This document shows, piece after piece, positions 1 to 8,896 of a stretch of 22,100 nucleotides of DNA. Each line of letters starts with the position of its first letter. Position 1 is the first letter of the stretch. The DNA is from NZQO01 sp964639255 (GTDB lineage Bacteria; Bacteroidota; Bacteroidia; Flavobacteriales; Flavobacteriaceae): assembly GCA_964639255.1 (NCBI GenBank), contig CAZXDP010000044.1:1-22100 (forward strand), written 5' to 3'. The position numbers and the translations under genes were made by a program. Below the pieces are notes generated by a model, which did not search any database, was not told where the DNA came from, and was given only the letters and a program-made list of their open reading frames with translations.

Positions 1-388
1 GGAAATTGGCCTCGTAGGCGTCGCGCATCTTGACAAATTCCTTCAGATCTTCTTCTTCCAAGTGCATCCAATCATTATTAAGTGCAGCCAGGCCTTCCGA
101 ATTTCCAATGGTTATCTCGATATGCTGTTCGATGATGGATTCGATCTTGGATACCGCAGTCATCTCCTTTACCATTACCCTTTCCATGCCTCTCGTAAAA
201 TCATGGGCCACCTCCAATACCAGCGTTGACAAAAGCTCCTGTTTTCCCGAAATGTGATTGTACAAACTGGCGGCCTTCATCCCCATAGCCCGCGCGATAT
301 CCCGCATAGAAACGGCATTGTACCCTTTCTCGTAAAACAAACGTGCGGCCACTGCCACGATTTCCTCTTTCCGCGAAGCTGGTCTCAT
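1..388 (-). CDS. TetR/AcrR-family transcriptional regulator (C-terminus outside window)
   Basis: The minus-strand frame opens with ATG at 386-388 and stays open to the window edge, so about 129 residues are visible and the C-terminus is missing. The N-terminus reads MRPASRKEEIVAVAARLFYE and continues into the typical TetR DNA-binding domain: helix 1 with RLFYEKGYNAVSMRDIARAMG, then the recognition helix around KAASLYNHISGKQELL (residues about 35-52). The ligand-binding half is only partly present. It diverges from the aromatic amino acid hydroxylase across about 100 bp, the usual layout for a local repressor acting on both promoters, but the ligand and targets cannot be read from the sequence. 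Family assignment is firm; the regulatory link to the hydroxylase is inference. Confidence 0.88.
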   Translation of the reverse strand, partial: MRPASRKEEIVAVAARLFYEKGYNAVSMRDIARAMGMKAASLYNHISGKQELLSTLVLEVAHDFTRGMERVMVKEMTAVSKIESIIEQHIEITIGNSEGLAALNNDWMHLEEEDLKEFVKMRDAYEANF

Positions 389-481
389 AGCCCTGCAAGG
401 TACAAAATAATGGGCTGCGCAATGATGATAAGAATGGGGTGAATTAATACTGAATTCTATACAAAAACCACAAATAGTTGC

Positions 482-489
482 TAATTTTG
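482..489 (+). promoter_or_regulatory. Candidate -7 element upstream of phhA
   Basis: TAATTTTG matches the Bacteroidetes -7 consensus TAnnTTTG exactly. It abuts the ATG at 490 and lies 7 nt before the ATG at 496, so the transcript would be leaderless or start within the gene's first codons. No clear -33 TTG is seen at the right distance, so this may be chance. Confidence 0.35.
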
Positions 490-2286
490 ATGTCCATGGA
501 AGCACAGATAGAAACGAATGAGCTTATTGAGCGATTGCCGCCACATTTAAAGCAGTATATAAAACCGCAGGTGTACGAACAGTATACGCCCATAAACCAA
601 GCGGTTTGGCGCTATGTTATGCGTAAAAACGTAGAGCACCTCTCTAAGGTGGCGCACCATAGCTATGTGGAAGGACTTCGGAAAACCGGAATTTCCATAG
701 ATAGTATTCCCTCCATGTACGGAATGAACCGAATCTTGAAGGAGATAGGTTGGGCAGCGGTAGCGGTAGACGGGTTCATTCCCCCCAATGCTTTCATGGA
801 GTTCCAAGCATACAAGGTGCTGGTTATTGCCAGCGACATTCGGCAACTCGAGAATATTGAGTACACGCCGGCGCCCGATATTATCCACGAAGGTGCGGGC
901 CATGCACCCATTATCGCAAGTCCCGATTATGCCGAGTACCTAAGGCGCTTTGGGGAAATTGGCGCCAAGGCCATAAGCAGTGCGCACGATATCGAACTAT
1001 ACGAGGCCGTACGCGAACTTTCCATCTTGAAGGAGGCCGAAGGCACCACACAATCTCTTATTCAAGCAGCCGAGGAACGAGTGGAAATATTGCAGAACCA
1101 GAAGGTAGAACCCTCTGAAATTTCCTTGATACGGAATTTGCACTGGTGGACGGTGGAATACGGTTTGGTGGGCACCGTAGAGCAGCCGAAGCTTTACGGA
1201 GCGGGACTGCTCTCTTCCATCGGCGAAAGTACTTGGTGCCTGAAAGAACATGTGAAGAAACTTCCTTATTCCATAGAAGCTGCCTACCAAGCATTCGATA
1301 TTACAAAACCCCAACCGCAGCTCTTTGTGACTCCAGATTTTGCCTATTTACAGGAAGTCCTGGAAGAATTTGCCAATACCATGGCCGTGCGGAAAGGGGG
1401 CTGGCGCGGACTTAAAAAACTCATAGAGTCTAAACAACTGGGCACCATAGAGATTAGCACCGGTTTGCAAATTAGCGGCCGCTTCAGCCGTATGATCCAA
1501 AATGAAGATAACGAGGTAGTCTATTTTGAAACCGAAGGGGAAACGGCGCTCGCCTATCGGGAAAAAGAGGTTATTGGCCACGGTGCAAGCCGGCACAAAA
1601 ACGGATTCCGATCGCCCTTGGGCAAGCTGAAGGGCATTAACTTGGCCATTGAAAATATGGGCCCGCGCGATCTACAGGCCTATAATTTTTACGACGGAAA
1701 ACCCATTGAATTTGAATTTGAAAGTGGTATTACGGTAAAAGGCCTGAATGTTACAGGAATGCGAAACCTGCGCGGCGAACTCATGCTTATTCAGTTTACC
1801 AACTGTACCGTACGCTATAAGGACGAAGTTCTATTCACCCCAGAAATGGGCGACTTCGATATGGCAGTTGGCAAAGAAATTGTCTCTGCCTTTGCCGGAG
1901 CAGCAGATTACCTAAGCTTTACACATACCTTGCACCAACCCAGCCGAACTGTGACCAAAAAATCTATCCAGAACGAAAACGCGCGGGAACTGAATGACCT
2001 CTATAAACAGGTGAGAACGATAAGGGAATCTGAAGAAAAAAATGATGGAAACATTGCCCAATTGATGAATGTTTGGGAAAAAGTGCGTTCCGATCACCCT
2101 TCAGACTGGTTGCTGCCGCTTGAAATCTTTGAACTTAGCGTGCGATGGGACCTCCCTTTTTCTGAAAATATGCTGGAGTATCTAAATTCATTAAAACAAC
2201 GACGACCCAAGGTGGCCCATCTTATCGACGATGGCATCTCCCTGGTGGAGTCCCATTTTTCTGCGGCAGATATAAAACATTCCTAA
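490..2286 (+). CDS. phhA: Aromatic amino acid (phenylalanine-4-type) hydroxylase, long form
   Basis: Pterin-dependent, non-haem-iron aromatic amino acid hydroxylase, expected to convert phenylalanine to tyrosine in the cytosol. The catalytic domain fills about residues 20-290. The iron-binding motif HEGAGHAP supplies two histidines (about 133 and 138 counted from the ATG at 490), and the motif WWTVEYGL supplies the glutamate (about 223), matching the His-His-Glu triad of the family. At about 598 residues it is roughly twice the length of Pseudomonas-type enzymes; the C-terminal half (about 300 onward) is an extension of unknown role. An upstream in-frame TTG at 478 is possible, but ATG 490 or ATG 496 is more likely. 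A rhodanese follows 18 nt downstream, suggesting co-transcription. Substrate preference (Phe, Tyr or Trp) cannot be settled by reading. Confidence 0.93.
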   Translation: MSMEAQIETNELIERLPPHLKQYIKPQVYEQYTPINQAVWRYVMRKNVEHLSKVAHHSYVEGLRKTGISIDSIPSMYGMNRILKEIGWAAVAVDGFIPPNAFMEFQAYKVLVIASDIRQLENIEYTPAPDIIHEGAGHAPIIASPDYAEYLRRFGEIGAKAISSAHDIELYEAVRELSILKEAEGTTQSLIQAAEERVEILQNQKVEPSEISLIRNLHWWTVEYGLVGTVEQPKLYGAGLLSSIGESTWCLKEHVKKLPYSIEAAYQAFDITKPQPQLFVTPDFAYLQEVLEEFANTMAVRKGGWRGLKKLIESKQLGTIEISTGLQISGRFSRMIQNEDNEVVYFETEGETALAYREKEVIGHGASRHKNGFRSPLGKLKGINLAIENMGPRDLQAYNFYDGKPIEFEFESGITVKGLNVTGMRNLRGELMLIQFTNCTVRYKDEVLFTPEMGDFDMAVGKEIVSAFAGAADYLSFTHTLHQPSRTVTKKSIQNENARELNDLYKQVRTIRESEEKNDGNIAQLMNVWEKVRSDHPSDWLLPLEIFELSVRWDLPFSENMLEYLNSLKQRRPKVAHLIDDGISLVESHFSAADIKHS

Positions 2287-2304
2287 CATTTTAAAAGCCA
2301 GTCC

Positions 2305-2613
2305 ATGGGTTTATTGCATATACTCTTCGGAAACAAATCGAAAAAAATCAAGGAATTCCAAGCGCGCAATGCTGTAATTCTCGATGTACGTTCCAAGGCA
2401 GAGTACGATGCCGGCGCCATTCCTGGATCCACCCACATACCCCTACAACAAATAGCGACTAGAATTCCGGAAATCAAAAAATGGAACGTTCCCGTAATTA
2501 CGTGTTGCGCCAGCGGGGTGCGCAGTGGAACGGCCGCTGCGTTGCTACGCAAAAATGGAGTGGAAACAATGAACGGCGGAGGCTGGGCTTCTCTTTATCG
2601 AAAACTGGACTGA
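2305..2613 (+). CDS. Single-domain rhodanese-like protein
   Basis: A 102-residue rhodanese-fold protein. The sequence shows the entry motif ILDVRSKAEYDAGAIPGSTH (residues about 25-44) and the active-site loop CASGVRS, with the predicted catalytic cysteine at about residue 68 in the C-x-x-G-x-R pattern; a second cysteine precedes it. Such domains carry sulfur as a persulfide, but the acceptor here is unknown. There is no signal peptide: the N-terminus GLLHILFGNKSKKIKEF is short and basic, so it is probably cytosolic. It starts 18 nt after the hydroxylase stop and is likely in the same transcript. It converges with the DUF4230 gene, whose stop is 11 nt away. Confidence 0.9.
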   Translation: MGLLHILFGNKSKKIKEFQARNAVILDVRSKAEYDAGAIPGSTHIPLQQIATRIPEIKKWNVPVITCCASGVRSGTAAALLRKNGVETMNGGGWASLYRKLD

Positions 2614-2624
2614 GTTTTTTTTCA

Positions 2625-3239
2625 TTAAGGCAAAACCGGCTGCCATCCTTCTTCAGAAGTGATAACATTTTCTTGGTATCGCAGTGTCCATCCTAGACTT
2701 TTGGTAAGAATGTACACTTTTTGAAGTTCTGCCACCAACCTATTCTGTGCATTGGAGACCAGGGTCGACTTCTCTATTTTTTGACGTAATTCGATGGAAA
2801 CGCGTTGCTTTATCTTATTATAATCTGAAGCCTCGAATTTATTGAGGTAATCCTGCTGCACATCATAATATTCTATATCGGGATAGATGTTTAGCTCAGG
2901 CTCAGGTATTTCGGTAATGGTTACGGTTTTGGAAGCCTCATCTATCTCGGTACGTATCTTGCTGAGATCGTAGGCAATGGTTGCTTTCGCATTTACCACG
3001 ACCAACGCTTTTTTCCTAGCAGAAAACACATCGATATAAAATTTTTTCCAGTCTTCGTAGGTAAAGACCTGGGCATAGGTGCCCTCTGTAACGATGAGCT
3101 TCCCCACATTTTGCAGCTCTTTTTCTATGAGGGCTGTGTTGGCCTGCAGGGTCTCACGCTCATTTTTTCGGTGCTCGCAGTACCGAAAGCCGAATACGAT
3201 GAGCAGGGCCAGCACCATTCCGAAGAGTATGTTTCGCAT
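2625..3239 (-). CDS. DUF4230 family membrane-anchored protein
   Basis: A 204-residue protein with an N-terminal hydrophobic segment (residues about 4-18, LFGMVLALLIVFGFRY) followed by a charged stretch, consistent with a single membrane anchor and an extracytoplasmic body. The body resembles the DUF4230 family: a LIVTEGTYAQVFTYED-like start, a strand-rich middle with VVNAKATIAYDLSKI, the region TITEIPEPELNIYPD, and a helical end with the pattern VSNAQNRLVAELQKV. No catalytic motif is visible and function is unknown. Its only clear promoter hint is a TATCTTTC box 14 nt before the start. It is transcribed toward the rhodanese gene. Confidence 0.8.
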   Translation of the reverse strand: MRNILFGMVLALLIVFGFRYCEHRKNERETLQANTALIEKELQNVGKLIVTEGTYAQVFTYEDWKKFYIDVFSARKKALVVVNAKATIAYDLSKIRTEIDEASKTVTITEIPEPELNIYPDIEYYDVQQDYLNKFEASDYNKIKQRVSIELRQKIEKSTLVSNAQNRLVAELQKVYILTKSLGWTLRYQENVITSEEGWQPVLP

Positions 3240-3252
3240 CTATTTTTTAATG

Positions 3253-3260
3253 GAAAGATA
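3253..3260 (-). promoter_or_regulatory. Candidate -7 element of the DUF4230 gene
   Basis: On the minus strand TATCTTTC differs from TAnnTTTG only in the last base and lies 13 nt before the ATG, implying a very short leader. No -33 element is evident. Confidence 0.35.
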
Positions 3261-3333
3261 CATAATTTGCCCTGTAACTTTATATAGCATGACCTGTATC
3301 TCACCAATTTTAGCCTTTTACACTTGTAGGTAC

Positions 3334-6069
3334 TTATAGCTCATACCGCACAACGAGCATCATGATGCGTGGCAGGACGAAGTACTGACTGGTGGTGTTA
3401 AACTGCTCGTTAAAACTATCGTTATTTATAAATTCGGTATCCAGTACGTTGTCTACCTGTAATTGAAATTCCCAAGCACTGTCATCTTTTTTGAAAAACA
3501 GATCGGCATTGACAAACGAATAGGTATTTTCAATGGTGTTGGCATCATTTGTATACCTATAATAATCCCATTCCGCACTAAAGCTGAAGTATTTCAAAAA
3601 ATTAATATCCACATTCGCAAAGGGCCGTTGGGTGTAGAAGGTCTGCTCCAATCCGCCGTTGTCGTACTCGTTGATATTCATCCTGTACCCAACCTCAAAA
3701 TTGGGCCATTCCCTAAAACTGCTTCGAACGCTGGCACTATAATTTTGCGTAAAACTTTCACTCTCCCTAATCTCACTGTTTATCTGGTTATTGGACGTGT
3801 TGAGCGCCACGTTTGCATTTAAGTTGAACTGCAGTTTCTTAACCCGCTTGCTGAACCTTCCGAAGGCAGAAAAAGTTTCGTCTGGAAAATTGCTGTCTAT
3901 GTTGAAGGGAGAACTCACCTGGTTAATGGCAATGATTTCGGTATTGCTCTTAATACCCTCAACCCTTCGTGAATAGCTCACATTGGCACTTATGTTGGTA
4001 TAATTGAACATATTGAAGCTGAAATAGGTAAGGTTATAGGTATGCGAAAGCGCATTTTCCAGAAATCGATTTCCACGAAACAGCCTATTATAATTATTGA
4101 AAACAAATGCCTCGGCATAATCGTTTACATCGGTATACTGGGCGGCTAGGGCATAATTGAACCTTACATTCTCACTGCTCTTTATTTGCCAAATGGCATT
4201 CACATCTGGCAGCAGCATCCAATCGTTCTGTCGTGTTTCTAGGCCCAGCTGTTCGTTGCGCACCGTGTAGTTGTGCAGGGTGGCCCCCGGTGTGACAATA
4301 AAATCGCCCAACTTTACCTTGTAGTGCAACCCCAAAAAAGCATCGGTAAAGCCGAAGTCCACATCGTTCTCTAACGGAAATCTCTCTCCATCTACCGTGG
4401 GAGATTCCGTAAGGTCATTTTGGCCGCCCGCATCCAGTAACTGGAACATATTAGAATGGAACTGTTGGTGGCTATAAGTGGTCCCCACCGTAAGATTTAG
4501 GTTGCTCGTATTGTTGAGCACATAGAAATAATCTACCTTCCCATCTATTTTATGGGTACGAACATTCTTTTGCTGATTGATGTTGAATCGGTTTTGGGTA
4601 GTATCCAGCGGAAGGATGCCTGGAAAGGGCAACAGGTCCTGAACGGCACGATAAAAGGGATCTTCATCTTGATATAGATGCTGTACTTGCCCAGCAAAAA
4701 TATGGTCTTCGCTTAACGTATAATACGCATTGATATTTTGATTTACCGAAGCGGGACGGTTCTCCTGATTTTCCACGATATCGTTGGTGACAGTTTGAAA
4801 TTGGGAGAGCGTATTGGCATCTTCGGTTTGCTTGGCAGTTTTTAAGAGCACATCATAATCTAGCTGAAAATCGGTATTGGGCTTATAAATGGAACTCAGC
4901 TTGAGCATTCCCAATTGATTGCGTTGGTTGTTCATCGTTTCGGTAGTTTCGGTAATGCCCGAAGCGATAAACTGCCGTAGCGAGTTGTTCACGATTTCCG
5001 TTTTGTTATCAGAAAGTATACCGAAACCGCTCAGGCTAAGGGCCTCGCTGGCAGTCCAACTAAAATTACCGGCAAAGAACCCGGCCTCAATCTCATTGGC
5101 GCGGTTGTTCTGTGTTACCGCAAAGCCCAATCCACTATCGGCTATATCAAATTGTGTACCCCCGCCCCGATTAAAATTCCTAAAACCGCCTGTAAAGTTG
5201 AAGTAATCCCGAAATGTGAAAGGTACTTCCCCGATATTGTTAAAATCTGTAATGAAGTTGAGACTGTAGTTGGGGCTGTAGTAAAACAGTTTGGGGTGCG
5301 CTAAGTACCGTGCCTGCCCATCGCTATCGGAAAGGCCTCCTCCCGCGGTAACCTCGCCAAACCAGAATCTTTTCTTCCCTTCTTTGAGCTTTATATTGAT
5401 CGCGATATTGTCCTGGTCGTTACCCAGGCCGCGCATCTGTCCTACCTCGTTATAATTACGGAGCACTTCAACTTTATCTACGGCATCGGCAGGAATATTT
5501 TTCGTGGCCAATTTTGAATCTCCGTCAAAAAAATCTTTTCCTTCCACCATAACTTTTTGCACGGTTTTTCCCTCTACCTGTATTTCGCCATCCTCGTTCA
5601 CTTCCACCCCGGGTAGGTTTTTCATCACGTCTCCCAGCTTGCGCTCATCTCCCCTATTAAAACTATCGGCATTGTACACAATTGTATCTCCTTTCACGGT
5701 AACGGGCATTTCGTAGGTTATTTCTACACCTTCTAGCTCGTCTGCAAGGCTATTCAGTGTAAAATCGACCGTCTGGTCATTAGATTGGGCAGAGACGGTA
5801 AGCTGTTTTTCTTGGGTTTCGTATCCTAGAAAACTGGCTCGCAGTATATATGTGGCGCCTACAGGCAGGTCGAGTTGGTAGCGACCCTCATAGTTGGAAA
5901 TCGCATAGGCCTCAATAGTACCGCTGTCTGGAACGGAGGCGATTACATTGGCCAACTCCAAAGGTTCTCCAATGCTATCCTTGATGGCGCCCCGAACGGT
6001 AATGGATTGACCAATAACCGAACCAGTACTAACAATAATGAGAAGGAGCACTAAGATTTTTTTCTTCAT
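3334..6069 (-). CDS. Outer-membrane beta-barrel (TonB-dependent receptor-like) protein with carboxypeptidase-regulatory domain
   Basis: A 911-residue exported protein. Residues 1-20 (MKKKILVLLLIIVSTGSVIG) form a signal peptide. Residues about 22-110 form a carboxypeptidase-regulatory-like beta-sandwich (ITVRGAIKDSIGEPLELANV, then NYEGRYQLDLPVGATYILRA). Residues about 125-235 form a plug-like domain (KLGDVMKNLPGVEVNEDGEI, VMVEGKDFFDGD, ADAVDKVEVLRNYN). The remainder is a long aromatic-rich beta-barrel ending in MMLVVRYEL. This architecture matches the outer-membrane beta-barrel proteins found beside GLPGLI proteins in Flavobacteriia. The GLPGLI gene lies 106 nt upstream on the same strand. No SusD-like partner or transport substrate is apparent, so a solute-import role is not established. 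Confidence 0.9.
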   Translation of the reverse strand: MKKKILVLLLIIVSTGSVIGQSITVRGAIKDSIGEPLELANVIASVPDSGTIEAYAISNYEGRYQLDLPVGATYILRASFLGYETQEKQLTVSAQSNDQTVDFTLNSLADELEGVEITYEMPVTVKGDTIVYNADSFNRGDERKLGDVMKNLPGVEVNEDGEIQVEGKTVQKVMVEGKDFFDGDSKLATKNIPADAVDKVEVLRNYNEVGQMRGLGNDQDNIAINIKLKEGKKRFWFGEVTAGGGLSDSDGQARYLAHPKLFYYSPNYSLNFITDFNNIGEVPFTFRDYFNFTGGFRNFNRGGGTQFDIADSGLGFAVTQNNRANEIEAGFFAGNFSWTASEALSLSGFGILSDNKTEIVNNSLRQFIASGITETTETMNNQRNQLGMLKLSSIYKPNTDFQLDYDVLLKTAKQTEDANTLSQFQTVTNDIVENQENRPASVNQNINAYYTLSEDHIFAGQVQHLYQDEDPFYRAVQDLLPFPGILPLDTTQNRFNINQQKNVRTHKIDGKVDYFYVLNNTSNLNLTVGTTYSHQQFHSNMFQLLDAGGQNDLTESPTVDGERFPLENDVDFGFTDAFLGLHYKVKLGDFIVTPGATLHNYTVRNEQLGLETRQNDWMLLPDVNAIWQIKSSENVRFNYALAAQYTDVNDYAEAFVFNNYNRLFRGNRFLENALSHTYNLTYFSFNMFNYTNISANVSYSRRVEGIKSNTEIIAINQVSSPFNIDSNFPDETFSAFGRFSKRVKKLQFNLNANVALNTSNNQINSEIRESESFTQNYSASVRSSFREWPNFEVGYRMNINEYDNGGLEQTFYTQRPFANVDINFLKYFSFSAEWDYYRYTNDANTIENTYSFVNADLFFKKDDSAWEFQLQVDNVLDTEFINNDSFNEQFNTTSQYFVLPRIMMLVVRYEL

Positions 6070-6175
6070 AATAAATTAATAGGATGAAGCGAATAAACCG
6101 TTTCTACAATCGCCTAGTGACGTCGTACTGCGACATTCGCATAGTATATTGAATTGAAAACGCAAGTTTCCGGGT

Positions 6176-7051
6176 TTATCCACGACCGCCTCGCCGGCCC
6201 CCACGGCCCCTAAAATTCTCGCGCATCTCTTCCATTTTTTCCTTGACGATGGCGTTGAATTCGGCACGGGTCACTTCCTCTCCCTTTTTTGGTGGTTCGA
6301 TACTCGCTGCTTCAGAAGGGTTCAAGACAATTTTTGAACATAGTATGGTTGTGCGGTACACGTTAAGCTCCAAAATAAGCCCGGGCAATCCGGCATACTC
6401 CCCTGGCCCGTTACCCACCGGAATTTGGGGCGTGAACCAAGCAGTAACCAACACCTCCTTCGGAATTTCAATTTGATCCCACGGGTCGTCGCTATCGGTT
6501 TTGGTGGAATCGGCAGATTTCTCGTTCTTGTCGGTATTCTCACGCTCACTATTTCGGCGTCGTGCCATACTGAAATCGTTATCGTCCAGTTTTTTTACGG
6601 CCGTCGCTTTTATCGCCAAATACTGCCCAATTTGTTTCGATTCCTTACCGACTTCCCATTGCAATTTGGCTAGGGTATCGTGTATCAAAAATTCCTTTCC
6701 GAAGAACTCACGCTCCTCAATGAGTTTGTTCTTTTCAAGATTTTTGTACTGGGCCCCAGCACTGAAGCTGTTCATCATCGCGCCAAAGAATGGGTTGCCC
6801 GCTCCCGCTTCCAATTTCTCTTCTTCTTTGTAGATAGACTCGGTATTGGTAAAGGTAAGGATGTAGGTTTTTTCGAGCATGGACTTCATACGATCTGCAA
6901 TCATTTTTTTCATGTCCTCGCTCATATCGCGCCCGCCGATATTTTCCATATCGACCGTGGTCTTGGATTCATAGTAAGCTTTGCCATGAATGCCTTGGGC
7001 AAAACTCGTCGCCGAAATAAAGATGACTGTCAAGAAGGTAATAAATTTCAT
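6176..7051 (-). CDS. GLPGLI family exported protein
   Basis: A 291-residue protein with a signal peptide (MKFITFLTVIFISATSFAQG). The namesake motif is present as YAGLPGLILEL (GLPGLI at residues 221-226), preceded by the conserved context TAWFTPQIPVGNGPGEY. A charged, low-complexity linker (about 165-195) and a tail rich in arginine and glycine (RENFRGRGGRRGGRG, last 15 residues) are unusual additions. GLPGLI proteins are secreted or periplasmic proteins of unknown function, commonly next to outer-membrane barrels, as here. It is probably transcribed ahead of the barrel gene. Start at 7051 is chosen because it places the signal peptide correctly. Confidence 0.9.
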   Translation of the reverse strand: MKFITFLTVIFISATSFAQGIHGKAYYESKTTVDMENIGGRDMSEDMKKMIADRMKSMLEKTYILTFTNTESIYKEEEKLEAGAGNPFFGAMMNSFSAGAQYKNLEKNKLIEEREFFGKEFLIHDTLAKLQWEVGKESKQIGQYLAIKATAVKKLDDNDFSMARRRNSERENTDKNEKSADSTKTDSDDPWDQIEIPKEVLVTAWFTPQIPVGNGPGEYAGLPGLILELNVYRTTILCSKIVLNPSEAASIEPPKKGEEVTRAEFNAIVKEKMEEMRENFRGRGGRRGGRG

Positions 7052-7406
7052 ATGCTCGAATTTGAGTTCAGCTATTGGTAGAAATAAGCCGATTTTGTTA
7101 CATAGTATCTTTGACTATATTCCCACACGAAAGTTTATCCTCCACCTATTTTTAATTGAATTCTTAAGCTATTCCCCTGTGGCAGTTGTTGTCCTGGTTT
7201 TCAATCCTTCATTCCCTTTGTTCCCTTATCGCCTATTTCATCAAGCTATTGTTGCTTCACTATCTTGTTTTTTGAAGGCAAAAGGCGAACATCGTTACTG
7301 CGAATTATTTTTTCGTAATTTTTTCTGTTTTGTCTACATTAAAGGACGTATACCATACTAAAACGTTTCAGTAAGAGTTCTAGGTTTTACGTATCTTCAC
7401 ATCCTA
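7052..7406. other. Divergent intergenic region, no gene seen
   Basis: About 355 nt separate the divergent GLPGLI and exported-protein genes. The region is T-rich on the plus strand. Boxes at 7106-7113 (TATCTTTG, perfect TAnnTTTG on plus) and 7392-7399 (TATCTTCA) could be promoters; the second sits just before the ATG at 7407. No tRNA, convincing short gene or strong hairpin was found. Confidence 0.5.
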
Positions 7407-8213
7407 ATGAGACCTATTTCAATACTATTGTTGCTCTTTTATGTATTTGTCGCTCCCACTAGTGCCCAAGAGGTTACGACCGTAGCGAAAATACCGCTCG
7501 CCGCCGATCGCTTTGTAGGGGTAGACACTTACAAGAATCTGTACTATATAAAAGATATGGTCTTGCATAAAACCGGCGCCGATGGCAACTATGTGTTCAA
7601 CGATTTCCAATTAGGGCCTATCACCTCGGTAGATCTTATCAATCCGCTGAAAATCGTACTGTTCTACCGAGACACTAACACGGTGGTTTTTGTCGATAAC
7701 CGTTTGAACGAAATTGAGCGAATCATTTTTAACAACCTTCCCAATTTTATCAACGTGGGCGCGGCTACCAATGCCGGAAACAACCGACTGTGGATTTTCA
7801 ATATGGATACCCAGGAACTGGAATTGTTCAACTACCGGTCGTTCTTAGAAACTGTGGTATCGCAACCTTTTCCCGGCAGCTTAAAAGGTATGGCCAGCAA
7901 CTTTAACTACTGCTATACCCTTACAGACAAAAAAATTCGCGCTTTCAATATATATGGGAGTCTCTTAGCTGAAATCGACGCCCAGGGATACGAAAAGATT
8001 TTCCAACAAAACGAAAATGTATATGCCCTAAAGGAACAAACGCTGTATTTTGTGTCCAAGCTATCGGAAGATGAACCTGTTGCGGCCTTTCAAAAAATCA
8101 CACTTCCATTGCAGGAAAAGCAGGTGCAGGGGTTGTACCTAACCCAAGATTTCCTGTATCTTTACGACGGAAACCATCTCCATACCTTAACACTAACCCC
8201 GCCAAAGAAGTAA
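7407..8213 (+). CDS. Exported protein of unknown function, possible beta-propeller
   Basis: A 268-residue protein starting with a signal peptide (MRPISILLLLFYVFVAPTSA, cleavage probably after AQ). The rest is rich in short strand-like segments with recurring aromatic and polar turns (KNLYYIKDMVLHKTG, NNRLWIFNMDTQELELFNYR, QTLYFVSKLSEDE, DFLYLYDGNHLHTL), suggesting a propeller-like repeat fold. No catalytic or metal-binding motif is recognised and I cannot name a characterised family. The gene ends 5 nt before the deoxynucleoside kinase start, so the two are very probably co-transcribed, though the reason for pairing an exported protein with a cytosolic kinase is not clear. Confidence 0.8.
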   Translation: MRPISILLLLFYVFVAPTSAQEVTTVAKIPLAADRFVGVDTYKNLYYIKDMVLHKTGADGNYVFNDFQLGPITSVDLINPLKIVLFYRDTNTVVFVDNRLNEIERIIFNNLPNFINVGAATNAGNNRLWIFNMDTQELELFNYRSFLETVVSQPFPGSLKGMASNFNYCYTLTDKKIRAFNIYGSLLAEIDAQGYEKIFQQNENVYALKEQTLYFVSKLSEDEPVAAFQKITLPLQEKQVQGLYLTQDFLYLYDGNHLHTLTLTPPKK

Positions 8214-8218
8214 ACTAT

Positions 8219-8833
8219 ATGCACGTTGCCATTGCAGGAAACATAGGTTCGGGAAAGACCACCCTTACCCGGTTACTGGCCAAGCACTATAAATGGAAAC
8301 CACATTACGAAGATGTGGAGGACAATCCCTATCTAGACGATTTTTACAACAAGATGGAGCGGTGGTCCTTCAACCTCCAAATCTATTTTTTGAACAGCCG
8401 CTTTAGACAAATTCTCGAAATTCGCGAAAAAGGAAAGGATGTAATACAAGACCGCACCATTTATGAAGATGCCTATATTTTTGCGCCCAACCTCCACGCC
8501 ATGGGGTTGATGACCAATCGTGATTATGAGAACTACCGTTCACTTTTCGACTTGATGGAGAGTGTTACCGAAGGGCCCGACTTGCTCATCTACCTGCGCA
8601 GCAGCATCCCCAATTTGGTGAATCAAATCCACAAGCGAGGTCGCGAGTATGAGAATTCCATAAGCATCGATTACCTAAGCCGACTCAATGAACGCTACGA
8701 AGCTTGGGTACACGATTACAATAAAGGGAACTTATTGGTAATCGATGTAGACAACCTCAACTTTGTAGATTCGCCAGAAGATTTAGGACAGGTAATAAGC
8801 AAGATCGACGCAGAACTTCACGGGTTATTTTAG
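8219..8833 (+). CDS. Deoxynucleoside kinase (deoxyadenosine/deoxyguanosine kinase family)
   Basis: A 204-residue cytosolic kinase that phosphorylates deoxynucleosides for nucleotide salvage. The Walker A loop is GNIGSGKT at residues 7-14; the substrate-site region EDVEDNPYLDDFY (31-43), the DRTIYEDA motif (78-85, equivalent to the ERS/DRS motif) and an arginine-bearing lid RGREYENSI (140-148) follow in the order expected for the dNK/dCK family. Length is normal for bacterial members. It begins 5 nt after the upstream exported-protein gene and is followed by ppk1 63 nt downstream. Which base it prefers cannot be determined from sequence reading. Confidence 0.93.
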   Translation: MHVAIAGNIGSGKTTLTRLLAKHYKWKPHYEDVEDNPYLDDFYNKMERWSFNLQIYFLNSRFRQILEIREKGKDVIQDRTIYEDAYIFAPNLHAMGLMTNRDYENYRSLFDLMESVTEGPDLLIYLRSSIPNLVNQIHKRGREYENSISIDYLSRLNERYEAWVHDYNKGNLLVIDVDNLNFVDSPEDLGQVISKIDAELHGLF

Positions 8834-8879
8834 TTAAAACTTAACAATATCCCAACAGCGCCTTAGACCGATATTTGCG

Positions 8880-8886
8880 TACTTTG
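8880..8886 (+). promoter_or_regulatory. Candidate -7 element of ppk1
   Basis: GTACTTTGCC contains TACTTTG, a one-base-shorter version of TAnnTTTG, 10 nt before the ppk1 ATG. If used, the leader would be only a few nucleotides long. No clear -33 element. Confidence 0.3.
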
Positions 8887-8896
8887 CCATAACCCT

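Noticed and set aside
254..442. A plus-strand frame opposite the TetR gene
   Set aside because: It is a shadow of the TetR helix-turn-helix coding region on the other strand, with no protein-like character.
6990..7361. A 123-codon plus-strand frame overlapping the start of the GLPGLI gene
   Set aside because: It is antisense to a well-supported signal-peptide gene and then runs through T-rich intergenic DNA; the residue composition is that of T-rich translation.
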